Positions 1 through 7,868 of a stretch of DNA of 64,000 nt are shown in pieces. The position numbers were made by a program, and so were the translations under genes. The DNA lies in assembly GCA_001916965.1 (NCBI GenBank), contig MNTL01000003.1, positions 1 to 64,000 on the forward strand, read 5' to 3'. Every line of letters begins with the position of its first letter. The first letter of the stretch is position 1. The stretch comes from Roseburia sp. CAG:10041_57 (lineage in GTDB: Bacteria; Bacillota; Clostridia; Lachnospirales; Lachnospiraceae). The notes beneath the pieces were generated by a model, which saw only the letters and a list, made by a program, of their open reading frames with translations, was not told where the DNA came from and ran no database searches.

Positions 1-1
1 T

Positions 2-142
2 CGGTCAATCCAAAGCATACACGATGAAATAGTAAGTAATGTTCGTGAGAACTTACATTATCTCGATGTGAGCATATTTAATCACATTTTGAGTGGCAGA
101 CAAAGAGCATGCCAACACTTCTATTTATCAATGCCTGTGTAA
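2..142 (+). CDS. Possible 3' end of an upstream gene, unrecognised
   Basis: This is the only frame that stays open from the left edge, giving about 46 residues before a TAA at 140-142. It overlaps the start of the reductase gene at 109 by 34 bases. I recognise no family in the fragment. It could be the tail of a truncated gene or chance. Confidence 0.2.
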   Translation, partial: RSIQSIHDEIVSNVRENLHYLDVSIFNHILSGRQRACQHFYLSMPV

Positions 143-690
143 GAGGTAAGGACTCAAGGACACTTGCCTTGTGTGAGAGGCTTTTGACAAGTATCAAAGA
201 AGCGAATCAAAAGGATATGGCTTTTAAGATCGAAGAAATCAGACTTTCTACAGAGAATCTGATTCCTTTGAATTATGAGAGATTACAAAGAAGAGATGAG
301 CTGCTGGCAAATGGCATATATGAGGACAGTATGTTTGACTATGCCAATGCTATGGCACAGGCAGATATGATCGTGATTGCAGCCCCTTACTGGGATATGT
401 CTTTTCCGGCATCGCTCAAGATATTTTTGGAAGCAGCCAGCGTGGTTGGTATTACATTTGCCTACGCTGAGGATGGAACGCCTGTAGGATTATGTCAGGC
501 ACAGGATATGTACTACGTGACGACCAGCGGTGGTTATATAGGGGATTGCAATTTCGGATTCCAGTATGTGAATGCGTTGTGCAAACTATATGGAATACAA
601 CATTCCCACTTTGTCAGTGCGCAGGGGCTGGATATGGAAGGTGCTGATATCGAAGCGCTTCTGGAACAGGCAGTGATCGAGGAGGCATAA
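109..690 (+). CDS. Flavodoxin_2-fold NAD(P)H-dependent FMN oxidoreductase (AzoR/NQO-like)
   Basis: A 193-residue soluble flavoprotein of the Flavodoxin_2 type, expected to bind FMN and reduce quinones, azo or nitro compounds with NAD(P)H. The N-terminus starts with a beta strand and phosphate loop region (LLFINACVRGKDS). APYWDMSFPA at about residues 92-101 and TTSGGYIGD at about 138-146 are the usual FMN-contacting loops. The length fits the family. The substrate cannot be told from sequence. The stop abuts the next ATG at 691, so it is probably co-transcribed with the zinc-ribbon genes, although no functional link is obvious. Confidence 0.85.
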   Translation: MPTLLFINACVRGKDSRTLALCERLLTSIKEANQKDMAFKIEEIRLSTENLIPLNYERLQRRDELLANGIYEDSMFDYANAMAQADMIVIAAPYWDMSFPASLKIFLEAASVVGITFAYAEDGTPVGLCQAQDMYYVTTSGGYIGDCNFGFQYVNALCKLYGIQHSHFVSAQGLDMEGADIEALLEQAVIEEA

Positions 691-1434
691 ATGAAATGTA
701 AAAAATGTGGGGCAGATCTGAAGCTTTCAGATGAAGTATGCCCTTACTGTGGTGCTGTCAATTATGCGGCAAAACGTCATATCAGGGATAGAAAATTCTA
801 TGCACAGGACTACCAGAGTACGCATAAACAGGTCAGTGATACAGATAGAAAATCGTCTTCCTATATGGTCAGAGGTATCACTTGCGGCGTGTTGGCTGTA
901 TTGGTGGTAGTGCTGCTTTTTGTAGGCTTTCATGCAGAAAGCAGGGCTTATCTGCGTAAGCAGGAATGGGCAGTTGACCACTATGATGAAGTAAAGGCGC
1001 AGATGGAGAATTATCTGGAAGCAGGAAAATATTACGAGTTCTACGCTTACTGTGATTCTTATCACCTTACAGGATGGACGGCGGGACCTTTTCTGGAATA
1101 TTATCCGGTTATGGAAGGGGCGCAGATCTATTATTTTCTGAACAGTCATATCAATCAGTATTTGGCGGCTGATAATGTATATGACAGAAACGAACAATTG
1201 GAAGATATCTGTGGTCTGCTTCCAGAGTTCTATGATGTGTATTCCCTGCACTATAAGGCGAGGGATGTGGTCAGTGAGGAAGAGACAGCACGCAGATTAC
1301 AGCCCATTTATGATGCCATGAATGCCAATCTGCAGACGTATTTTGGACTGACGAAAGAAGAGGCAGCCAATCTCAGTAATATGAAAAAGGATGATATGCT
1401 GCTGTTATTTGGAGAGAAAGCCAATGAAAAATAA
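691..1434 (+). CDS. Zinc-ribbon, single-pass membrane protein with paralogous outer domain
   Basis: A 247-residue protein. Cys3, Cys6, Cys17 and Cys20 form a CxxC...CPYC zinc ribbon at the N-terminus. A charged linker follows, then a hydrophobic segment at about 62-80 and a probably extracytoplasmic region of about 165 residues rich in Tyr, Glu and Leu. The outer region resembles that of the gene at 1734 (both contain a YD-V-x5-YL...YYHLT-like pattern), so the two are paralogs. The ATG directly follows the stop of the reductase gene. The function is unknown; zinc-ribbon proteins of this layout are common in Clostridia. Its last 11 bases overlap the next gene. Confidence 0.7.
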   Translation: MKCKKCGADLKLSDEVCPYCGAVNYAAKRHIRDRKFYAQDYQSTHKQVSDTDRKSSSYMVRGITCGVLAVLVVVLLFVGFHAESRAYLRKQEWAVDHYDEVKAQMENYLEAGKYYEFYAYCDSYHLTGWTAGPFLEYYPVMEGAQIYYFLNSHINQYLAADNVYDRNEQLEDICGLLPEFYDVYSLHYKARDVVSEEETARRLQPIYDAMNANLQTYFGLTKEEAANLSNMKKDDMLLLFGEKANEK

Positions 1435-1744
1435 AGTACAATGCAGCTCCTGTGGAGCAATGTTTGATGATGAGCTGGAGACTTGCCCATATTGTGGCGC
1501 CATACATCTGCGAGGGGCAGAAAAGGCATACATGAGGGATCTTGGCAGGATTCGGGATAATCTGGAAGATCTTCAGAATGTGAAGCATAAGGACAGTTGC
1601 AGGGAAGGCGTCTTTGTGGCGAAGCTTATCATAGGAACGATACTTACACTTCTTGCCCTTACACTGGCTGTTTATCTATACAGTGCAGTAGATGAGAGGG
1701 CGCAGGTACAGCAGCTAAAGGAAGCAATCATAAATGAAGAATGA
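1424..1744 (+). CDS. Small zinc-ribbon membrane protein
   Basis: A 106-residue protein starting at ATG 1424, where MKNK precedes the ribbon; a longer start at 1391 would lie deep inside the previous gene. Cys7, Cys10, Cys21 and Cys24 form the zinc ribbon. A short charged region follows, then one hydrophobic segment near residues 66-87 and a short tail. It resembles the N-terminal half of the protein at 691 without the outer domain. It overlaps its upstream and downstream neighbours by exactly 11 nt each, which points to translational coupling. The function is unknown. Confidence 0.65.
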   Translation: MKNKVQCSSCGAMFDDELETCPYCGAIHLRGAEKAYMRDLGRIRDNLEDLQNVKHKDSCREGVFVAKLIIGTILTLLALTLAVYLYSAVDERAQVQQLKEAIINEE

Positions 1745-2441
1745 TGAGGAATTAAGCAGAGAATTTCAAAAGGAACATGGCAAAGCCATGGGAAAATACG
1801 ATAGAGCGTATCAAAGTACGAAGAAAGAGGTCCTGGACAAGACGCATCATTTTGCACGAATATCCAGAAAGGGTATGCTGCTTGGGATAATTGGTTTTCT
1901 CATCATTCTCTATATCTTCGTTGCTTCTGCGCTTTCAGGAGGAAGTCTGGAGAAAATAATCAGAAGACATCAGGCAAGTAAGAATTATGATGCAGTGCGC
2001 AGCCAGATTCAGACGTATCTGGAGAATGGACAATACAGTGAACTGTTTGAGTATGGAGAATATTATCATCTGACAGATACGGAGAAGGGTGATTTTCAGG
2101 CTTACTATCCTGTTTTCTGGTGTGCCAATTCCTATGGATATGTGGAACAGGCGGTTCAGATGCTGACTGATTATGGGGATTATAAGGAAGACAGTGCATT
2201 GTATCTTTCAGAAAAGCTTGCCGATTTCTATCAGAGAACATATCTGGATCAATATAAGAAATATGAGGGTGCTATAAGTGATCAGAACAGAGAAAGTCTA
2301 CAGCAGATGAGGGACAGAGTATCCGATCTTCTGGTGGAGAAGCTGCCTTTGACAAGAGAAGATGTGGAGCCATTTCCAGAAATGACTTCGGCACAGATCA
2401 ATCAGATTATCATAGGAAGGCTATTGCAGAATGAAGATTAG
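1734..2441 (+). CDS. Single-pass membrane protein, paralog of the 691 gene without zinc ribbon
   Basis: A 235-residue protein with a charged N-terminus, a hydrophobic segment at about 46-66 and a long probably extracytoplasmic domain. The juxtamembrane text (AYQSTKKEV) and the outer domain match the protein encoded at 691 (DYQSTHKQV and following). The zinc ribbon is missing here but is supplied by the small gene just upstream, so genes 1424 and 1734 together look like a split version of the 691 gene. It starts inside the preceding gene with an 11-nt overlap. No known function. Confidence 0.65.
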   Translation: MKNDEELSREFQKEHGKAMGKYDRAYQSTKKEVLDKTHHFARISRKGMLLGIIGFLIILYIFVASALSGGSLEKIIRRHQASKNYDAVRSQIQTYLENGQYSELFEYGEYYHLTDTEKGDFQAYYPVFWCANSYGYVEQAVQMLTDYGDYKEDSALYLSEKLADFYQRTYLDQYKKYEGAISDQNRESLQQMRDRVSDLLVEKLPLTREDVEPFPEMTSAQINQIIIGRLLQNED

Positions 2442-2844
2442 AAACAAGCAGTCCGGGACGCTTTCTAAAATATTAAATATATGTATTGTATTACTCACAT
2501 GTATCATAACGATAGAAGCCATGTTTATCGCAGATTATACGTTTGATCTGAGTAATAACGGTAAAAGGGCGATTGTATTTCTGCAATATATACAACAGCA
2601 GGAGTATGAGAAATGCCTGAATTATTATTATACAAATGAAGCACTGGGAGTAAAACCGGATGAAGACCTGCAGGAATGCTATGCAGTGGCACAGTACTAT
2701 GAGGCGGCATATCAGTATCGGGTATATGTAGATCAGGGAAAGAATACACAGGCAGATAAAGCACACGAAAGAATGGAAGAAGCAGCATCCAGAATGGGAG
2801 AGCTGGCTCCAGTCAGAGACAGAATAGATAGAATATTGCAATAA
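2431..2844 (+). CDS. Small membrane-anchored protein, last gene of the zinc-ribbon operon
   Basis: A 137-residue protein with a basic N-terminus, a hydrophobic segment at about residues 13-33 that could be a signal anchor, and a helical charged domain ending in RIDRILQ. It overlaps the previous gene by 11 nt, as the two upstream junctions do. The outer part, with YIQQQEYEKCLNYYY, is reminiscent of the YLE-G-YxE repeats in the two larger operon proteins and may be a shortened relative. A palindromic terminator follows at once. Function unknown. Confidence 0.6.
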   Translation: MKIRNKQSGTLSKILNICIVLLTCIITIEAMFIADYTFDLSNNGKRAIVFLQYIQQQEYEKCLNYYYTNEALGVKPDEDLQECYAVAQYYEAAYQYRVYVDQGKNTQADKAHERMEEAASRMGELAPVRDRIDRILQ

Positions 2845-2846
2845 AA

Positions 2847-2872
2847 AACAGGAGCTTATTTAAGCTCCTGTT
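2847..2872. terminator. Bidirectional terminator between convergent genes
   Basis: A perfect inverted repeat: CAGGAGCTTA, a TT loop, then TAAGCTCCTG, with flanking A and T pairs extending the stem. On the minus strand it is followed by a T run (plus 2843-2848 is A-rich), so it terminates the ECF gene well. It can also end the zinc-ribbon operon. Confidence 0.8.
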
Positions 2873-2887
2873 GTAAGTTACAGATAA

Positions 2888-3487
2888 TTATTTGGACTTT
2901 TTGCCGATGACAGGAAGCATACCTGCCTTTCTAAGAGCGGGACGAACTGCCATGTATACAACTACAGATACAATAGTAGATGTTACAGCATTAATGGATG
3001 TAGCAGCTACATTCCAAGCAAGAGTCAGCTCTGCAGCCGGTTTGCCAAGAATAAGCAGCTTGTAGAAATAACCGATCAGTGGATCAAAGATTACATTGAA
3101 GAGCAGACCGCCGATAGCTGCAAGGATAGTCCATTTCAGTACATGCCTGTTATCATTAGATGTAGAGATCTTACCACATTTGTGGGCAATCAGACCAGTA
3201 ATCAGACCGATACAGAACTTTAAAAGGAATGTCTTAGGTGCATATACAATATAGACAGGGTCTAACAAATCACCAATGGTCATACCAATTGCGCCGCCAA
3301 TGCCGCCATATACGCCGCCAAGAAGCAGAGCACCCAGAACGCAGACAGCATTACCAAGATGAATACTGGTAGCATCACCGCCGGGGAGTGTGATCTTAAT
3401 CTGCAAGAAAGTAAATACGACATAAGAAAGTGCAGCCATCAGACCAGTCAAAGCAATTTTATAGACTTTGTTGTTTTTTTCATTCAT
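2888..3487 (-). CDS. ECF transporter S (substrate-binding) component
   Basis: A 199-residue integral membrane protein with about six hydrophobic segments. The N-terminus (KIALTGLMAALSYVVF) and the Gly-rich stretch LLGGVYGGIGGAIGMTIGD near residues 54-72 are typical of energy-coupling factor S components, which bind a vitamin or small nutrient and borrow a shared ATPase/T-component module. The substrate cannot be named: no riboswitch was recognised upstream and no linked biosynthesis gene is present. The minus-strand start is preceded by GAGGT. The A and T components are not in this window. Confidence 0.8.
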   Translation of the reverse strand: MNEKNNKVYKIALTGLMAALSYVVFTFLQIKITLPGGDATSIHLGNAVCVLGALLLGGVYGGIGGAIGMTIGDLLDPVYIVYAPKTFLLKFCIGLITGLIAHKCGKISTSNDNRHVLKWTILAAIGGLLFNVIFDPLIGYFYKLLILGKPAAELTLAWNVAATSINAVTSTIVSVVVYMAVRPALRKAGMLPVIGKKSK

Positions 3488-3629
3488 AACATATACCTCG
3501 TTTCTTTATCATTTGATGCATTTTTTATGTTTGTACATAAGTATAGTGAAAAGTGACTTTTTAGAAATATACAATTTTAAATATATTTTAGTGTACAGTT
3601 TGAAAAGTCATATTTCATGCACAAAGAGG

Positions 3630-3658
3630 TTGATTTTTTCATGCAAATAAGATTAAAT
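3630..3658 (+). promoter_or_regulatory. Possible promoter of the bactofilin gene
   Basis: TTGATT at 3630-3635 and TTAAAT at 3653-3658 are separated by 17 bases, upstream of the ATG at 3714. The -10 box is only a partial match, so the call is tentative. Confidence 0.35.
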
Positions 3659-3713
3659 AGAGATATACAGCCATAAGAGAGAGTGGCCGGGGGATAGAAA
3701 GGGGTTAAGCAAT

Positions 3714-4250
3714 ATGAATAATTATGGTGACACAAGACAGACAGAGGCAGCATTGATTCCCAAAGGAACGATTATTAATGGTAATATAGAAATTACCGGT
3801 AAACTGGACATGTATGGTACAATGAATGGCGACATCCAGTCAACCGATAAGGTCAATATATATGGAAGTAATATAAATGGCAATATTAAGGCAAATGAAC
3901 TGAATGCGAAGGATGCTTTTATAGAAGGCAAGATTGATTGCACAGAAGGAGTAGACGTCCGCGAGAATACCGTAGTATTGGGCGATATCAGTGCCAAGAA
4001 TCTTATGGTAGATGGAGCAATCCAGGGTAAGCTGGATATTCAGGGAACGGTAACGCTGGGAGATAAAGCTATTGTAGACAGTGCTATCAAGGCAAAGTCC
4101 ATTCAGGTAAGTAATGGTGCTGCGATTAATGGTTATTGCTCCCTGTGCTATGCAGATGTAACACCGAAGAATTTCTTCCCGGAGACAGAACCGGCTAAGA
4201 CAGCAGGAACCAAGAGTACAGAGAAGACTCGCAAGAGTGCTGCTTCATAA
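3714..4250 (+). CDS. Bactofilin (polymer-forming cytoskeletal protein)
   Basis: A 178-residue protein with the bactofilin (DUF583) pattern: successive short beta strands with repeated Gly and Ile/Val positions (for example GTIINGNIEITGKLDMYG, then GDIQSTDKVNIYG), forming a right-handed beta-helix over about residues 15-140. The C-terminus is a disordered Lys/Thr/Glu-rich tail. Bactofilins polymerise without nucleotide and act as membrane-associated scaffolds for cell shape or envelope enzymes. RBS AAAGGGG precedes the ATG. A hairpin terminator follows at 4294, so it appears to be monocistronic. Confidence 0.9.
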   Translation: MNNYGDTRQTEAALIPKGTIINGNIEITGKLDMYGTMNGDIQSTDKVNIYGSNINGNIKANELNAKDAFIEGKIDCTEGVDVRENTVVLGDISAKNLMVDGAIQGKLDIQGTVTLGDKAIVDSAIKAKSIQVSNGAAINGYCSLCYADVTPKNFFPETEPAKTAGTKSTEKTRKSAAS

Positions 4251-4293
4251 GAGATACACGAAACATAGTTACATAGAACATAGAATAGAAGAT

Positions 4294-4324
4294 AAGCCTG
4301 ATGCAGTAACGTGTCAGGCTTTTT
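4294..4324 (+). terminator. Intrinsic terminator after the bactofilin gene
   Basis: AAGCCTGA at 4294-4301 pairs with TCAGGCTT at 4314-4321, followed by TTT. It lies inside the long open frame that begins at 4237, which argues against that early start for the acetyltransferase. Confidence 0.7.
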
Positions 4325-4347
4325 GCGTAGAGGAAGAAGGAAGAACG

Positions 4348-5517
4348 ATGGCGGTATATAGTAAGGAGATGCACCAGACCAGTCAGGAGATTCTGGATTT
4401 CGCAGACCTGGTATTCAGCTTGTCATCTGGAAGTACGGATTTTGAGGCAATTCTGCCAAAGGCATATTCACAGGCAAGACAGCATATCGTGACACATCAT
4501 GTAATGCGGGAAAAAGGCGTTATACAGGCATTGGTAGATGTGTATCCGCTGACACTGGCAGCGGGTGATCTGTCCCTGAAATGCGGCTATATCGGAACAG
4601 TCAGTGTACATCCGAAAGCCAGAAGCAAGGGTTATATGATTGAACTGATGGCTAAGGCACAGGAGGATATGCGCAGTCAGGGATATGATATGATTATTCT
4701 GGACGGCAACAGACATCGTTATCAGCATTATGGCTTTGAAAAAGCCGGTATGAAATACTGCTTTAATGTCACTTCTGACAGTATCCGTCATGCATGTTCA
4801 GCGGTTGCTGATCTGAAAACACCGGTGTTTCAACTGATCGAAAGTGCAGAAGATGATCTGTTGGACAGTATATATGAGATATATAGCAGAAGAAATGTGA
4901 CAGCAAGAGAGAGAGACAGCTTCTATCCGTGTATGCAGAGCTGGGGAGCCGATCTCTATGCTGTTATGTTGGAAGAAAAGTGTGTTGGTTATCTTAATAC
5001 TTCTGCGGATGGATCATCCCTGTATGAGATTGGACTTCTGGATGAGCAGCTTCTGCCCGCGGTTATCTATGCATATATGCAAGAGATGGATATAGACGAG
5101 CTGGGAATCAATGTTGGTATGGATGAGACTGCCAAACTTCCTCTGCTGGATCACGTCAGTGATTACTATACGGTGTCGATGTCACATCAGATTAGAATCC
5201 TTCAGTATGAAAGCGTCATTGCCTTTCTTCTGCATTGGAAAAGGCAGTATACATCATTACAGGAAGGTACTTTCGTATTGGGAATAAAAGAAGACCAGAA
5301 TACGGAAACTATTAAGATAACGATTACGGAAAAGGACATCTGTGTGGAAAAGACGACAGAACCGGCACAGATTATGTATGATGGTTTAACGCTGGTAAAG
5401 GAACTAACCACCAGTTATTATTATATTGCAATGCAGAGTAAAGAAAGTGCGCTGTATCAGGCGCCACAGGGCTGGTTTCCGCTGCCGTTTTTCCTGCCGG
5501 AGGCAGATGCCTTTTAG
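4348..5517 (+). CDS. Eis-like GNAT N-acetyltransferase
   Basis: About 389 residues from ATG 4348, which has an AGGAAGAAGG-type ribosome site. The frame is open from 4237, but that extension contains a terminator hairpin. The N-terminal GNAT domain has the acetyl-CoA motif SVHPKARSKGY, followed by the aromatic LDGNRHRYQHYGF segment. The large C-terminal half fits the second GNAT plus SCP2-like architecture of Eis family enzymes, which acetylate amines using acetyl-CoA. The substrate is not known. A TetR regulator follows 27 nt downstream and is probably co-transcribed. Confidence 0.8.
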   Translation: MAVYSKEMHQTSQEILDFADLVFSLSSGSTDFEAILPKAYSQARQHIVTHHVMREKGVIQALVDVYPLTLAAGDLSLKCGYIGTVSVHPKARSKGYMIELMAKAQEDMRSQGYDMIILDGNRHRYQHYGFEKAGMKYCFNVTSDSIRHACSAVADLKTPVFQLIESAEDDLLDSIYEIYSRRNVTARERDSFYPCMQSWGADLYAVMLEEKCVGYLNTSADGSSLYEIGLLDEQLLPAVIYAYMQEMDIDELGINVGMDETAKLPLLDHVSDYYTVSMSHQIRILQYESVIAFLLHWKRQYTSLQEGTFVLGIKEDQNTETIKITITEKDICVEKTTEPAQIMYDGLTLVKELTTSYYYIAMQSKESALYQAPQGWFPLPFFLPEADAF

Positions 5518-5544
5518 CAGGCGCATAGAAAGGGAGATGATCTA

Positions 5545-6141
5545 ATGGGCAAACTGGAAGATAATAAGAAAATAAAGAGAGAAGCCATACTGGATGCTGC
5601 CTTTCTTCTGTTTACGACCAAGGGGCTGACCAAGACCTCGGTGGCTGATATTACCTCAGCAGCAGGTGTGGCAAAAGGCACTTTTTACCTGTATTTTAAA
5701 GATAAGTATGACCTGAGAGATAAACTGATCGTCCATAAATCAAATGAAATCTTTCAGCGTGCAGAAGAAGAAACAAAGAGCCGGGAAATGGCAGATTTGG
5801 AAGAGCATATTATTGCCATGATTGACAATATCCTGAATCAGTTCGTGGAAGATACTACACTTCTGAACTTCATTGCCAAGAATCTCAGCTGGGGAATTTT
5901 TACAAACGCTGTCGCCGGGGCAACAGAAGAAAACAATTTCTATGAGCTCTATCATGCCATGTTTGAGAATTCCCCGGTCAAATATGAGAAACCTGAGATT
6001 ATGATGTATATCATAATCGAAATGATCAGTTCCAGCTGTTACAGTTCTATTCTGAATGAGGAACCTGTCGGCATTGAGGAATTAAAACCATATCTTCTGC
6101 AGACAGTAAGACAGATTATGCGTTCACATAGACTGGACTGA
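5545..6141 (+). CDS. TetR/AcrR family transcriptional regulator
   Basis: A 198-residue regulator. The N-terminal helix-turn-helix spans about residues 10-57 (AILDAAFLLFTTKGLTKTSV, then AGVAKGTFYLYFKDK), the classic TetR signature. The C-terminal helical ligand-binding half has no recognisable effector motif. RBS AAGGGAG sits upstream. It follows the Eis-like acetyltransferase and may control it. The gene ends 3 nt before the stop of the convergent gene at 6145. Confidence 0.9.
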   Translation: MGKLEDNKKIKREAILDAAFLLFTTKGLTKTSVADITSAAGVAKGTFYLYFKDKYDLRDKLIVHKSNEIFQRAEEETKSREMADLEEHIIAMIDNILNQFVEDTTLLNFIAKNLSWGIFTNAVAGATEENNFYELYHAMFENSPVKYEKPEIMMYIIIEMISSSCYSSILNEEPVGIEELKPYLLQTVRQIMRSHRLD

Positions 6142-6144
6142 GTA

Positions 6145-6480
6145 TTAATCCATATATTTCCATGTATACATGTTCACGTTGCGGCATTTAGGACATGGTA
6201 CATTGTACTGTTCAAAGATGAACATCTTGATCTTGTCTTCCGGCAGGTCTGTAGTTACGATACGGCTCTGGCCGCACTTGCACAGGAATAATATCTTGTG
6301 GTTGACTCTGGCTGCAAGGCTTTCGCCTCTCAGACTTAATGTCTTCTCAATGTATTTGATCTGTTCTTCGCTGTGTACACCACAAGTCTCCAATGCCCAC
6401 TTGTACTCATCCCTGATAATATGTAAGGTCTCGGATGGGAGTGAAGAATAGTGCTGCTCTAATTTCTGTTCTGTAAACAT
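6145..6480 (-). CDS. Unknown small protein with CxC...CPKC metal-binding pattern
   Basis: About 111 residues from ATG 6480 (minus), which has an AGAAAGGA ribosome site. A longer frame up to 6531 exists but lacks one. The N-terminal half is helical and the C-terminal half carries LCKCGQSR and VPCPKCRN, four Cys that could bind zinc. No family name is recognised; the composition fits conserved hypothetical proteins of Lachnospiraceae. It is convergent with the TetR gene, 3 nt apart, and divergent from the structured repeat at 6537. Confidence 0.6.
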   Translation of the reverse strand: MFTEQKLEQHYSSLPSETLHIIRDEYKWALETCGVHSEEQIKYIEKTLSLRGESLAARVNHKILFLCKCGQSRIVTTDLPEDKIKMFIFEQYNVPCPKCRNVNMYTWKYMD

Positions 6481-6536
6481 AGTTATTTCCTTTCTGATTT
6501 GGTAATCTGCGAAGTGGAGGGTTACATGCATGGGAC

Positions 6537-6693
6537 GAATTGCACAGCGTTAATAATTGCACCACAGGCACGCTCCCGCTACGCTGCAGCTCGTAGCGGT
6601 ACATAAGTGTGCATGTGTCTTGCAGACGCATGCGCATTAAGTACCGACGGCTGCAGAGTGCCTGCTTATGCAATTGTTAACGCTGTGCAATTC
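6537..6693. repeat. 157-bp imperfect inverted-repeat element with internal hairpins
   Basis: The left arm at 6537-6571 and right arm at 6658-6693 are near-perfect reverse complements; both begin GAATTGCACAGCGTTA at the outer end and then match through AATTGCA and AGGCAC. Inside, CCGCTACG and CGTAGCGG form an 8-bp stem around CTGCAGCT. A second internal stem pairs TGTGCATGTGTCT with AGACGCATGCGCA, using two G-T pairs. It could be a MITE-like element or the gene of a structured RNA. No long reading frame explains it. Confidence 0.65.
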
Positions 6694-7094
6694 TGTATAT
6701 GGAAGATAACGTTTCGCAGTTACATGTTTTAAGTTAATGTGGACAATGTCTCTTATTAAAATAAGAGAACATTGTCTTTATTTGATGTTGTCTTTGCCGT
6801 ATTTTGTTAAAGACTGATTATTATGAGGTGTATATACAGTTTCTTAATGTATAAACACAACAATTATATTTTAACATACATCAGGAGAATAATAAACGAG
6901 TATTCTGAATATATTTTTGCCATATTTTTAACTGTTTATGAGGCTGCAAGATGTCGATATATTTATATATGATATTGTATTGGCAGTGCAGCTAAAACCT
7001 GCACAATTCGTCCCATTCGTCCTTTTGCTTTCCATTCATAATTCCATGGAGAGGAGTTATATATCCATATTCGTCACACGGAGGTGGCTATTCT
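6694..7094. other. A+T-rich intergenic region, no gene seen
   Basis: It contains a terminator-like hairpin at 6742-6776 (GACAATGT with CTCTTAT, TAAA loop, ATAAGAG, then ACATTGTC) followed by TTT. At 7001-7014 the motif GCACAATTCGTCCC recurs at 61379 and partly at the left edge of the inverted repeat. A weak open frame at 6938-7141 has no ribosome site and overlaps the next gene. Confidence 0.5.
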
Positions 7095-7634
7095 ATGAAC
7101 AGCAGAAGACTGGCAAGGCTTCTGCAGGCGGTTTCTTATGACATTCCTGACTGCGGGCATAGTGTACCCGCACGGGACATTTGTGAAAACAGAATATCCA
7201 TAGAGGAAGCAATTGCGCTTTATTTGCAGACCGCAGCACAGATAGTTACACCGCCTGTCCGGCAGCCTGTAAGAAGAGATACAGCACAGCATTCACAGCC
7301 GGATGATGCGCAAGTGCAGGAGCCGGGCTACCTGATCGTAATGGAGGCGAACCGGATCGAGAGCCGATGCAGGAGAGATGCAAGAGAACAGATAGCATTC
7401 AGAAAGCAGAGAAGAAAGAGACAGGGAAGAGCAGGAGCAACATCCAGAAGCCTTCCAGTAGATGATGGATGGCAGCAGGCGAATGCTTATGACAGATTGG
7501 ATGTGAACCGGACAGAGGGATATCTTCTCTATTCCTATGATAAACAGGGCACACACAGCATTCTTGGGCGGGATATCCGACCAGGCGGATATGGAGACAG
7601 GATTACAGATGGAGAATACAGGAATAAGGCATAA
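7095..7634 (+). CDS. Hypothetical protein, Arg/Gln-rich
   Basis: 179 residues preceded by a strong GGAGGTGG ribosome site. It has no signal peptide, membrane segment or motif that I recognise. The middle (about residues 90-135) is rich in Arg, Gln and Ala and looks disordered or nucleic-acid binding. The N-terminal 50 residues, with IPDCGHSVPARDIC and SIEEAIALYLQTAA, look folded and helical. It lies alone between the inverted-repeat element and a T-tailed hairpin at 7722, so it is probably a single-gene unit. Confidence 0.5.
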   Translation: MNSRRLARLLQAVSYDIPDCGHSVPARDICENRISIEEAIALYLQTAAQIVTPPVRQPVRRDTAQHSQPDDAQVQEPGYLIVMEANRIESRCRRDAREQIAFRKQRRKRQGRAGATSRSLPVDDGWQQANAYDRLDVNRTEGYLLYSYDKQGTHSILGRDIRPGGYGDRITDGEYRNKA

Positions 7635-7642
7635 ATTTACTC

Positions 7643-7672
7643 TTGTAAGAAACGTTACCGGGATGCTATAAT
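7643..7672 (+). promoter_or_regulatory. Possible promoter of a very short transcript
   Basis: TTGTAA at 7643-7648 and TATAAT at 7667-7672 with an 18-base spacer lie just after the stop of the 7095 gene and about 75 nt before a terminator. Confidence 0.35.
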
Positions 7673-7721
7673 GTTGCTATGAGCAGACGAATATACAGGA
7701 TTAACATAGAGTTGAATAGAC

Positions 7722-7756
7722 AAAAGACGTTTGATGCAGATCAGGCGTCTTTTTTT
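7722..7756 (+). terminator. Intrinsic terminator
   Basis: AAAAGACGTTTGAT, loop GCAG, then ATCAGGCGTC with a T7 tail. The stem includes two G-T pairs. It ends the 7095 gene or a short RNA from the promoter at 7643. Confidence 0.8.
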
Positions 7757-7783
7757 CATGCTTGTTAAATCCGTAACAACGTA

Positions 7784-7814
7784 TTGTTATACATCACAAT
7801 AATTACGATATAAT
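7784..7814 (+). promoter_or_regulatory. Possible fbp promoter
   Basis: TTGTTA at 7784-7789 and TATAAT at 7809-7814. The spacer is 19 bases, a little long, so the -35 assignment is uncertain. A leader of about 100 nt would follow. Confidence 0.4.
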
Positions 7815-7868
7815 GAGCGTTAGTGAGGGGGAACATGCTTGCATGCTCATCCCGAACGGCGAATGACG

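Noticed and set aside
3488..3713. Riboswitch upstream of the ECF S component
   Set aside because: The A+T-rich region shows only short palindromes such as AAAAGT-G-ACTTTT; no FMN, TPP, cobalamin or other known riboswitch core was recognised.
6938..7141. Open frame of 67 codons before the 7095 gene
   Set aside because: No ribosome site, overlaps the well-supported start at 7095 and has unlikely composition.
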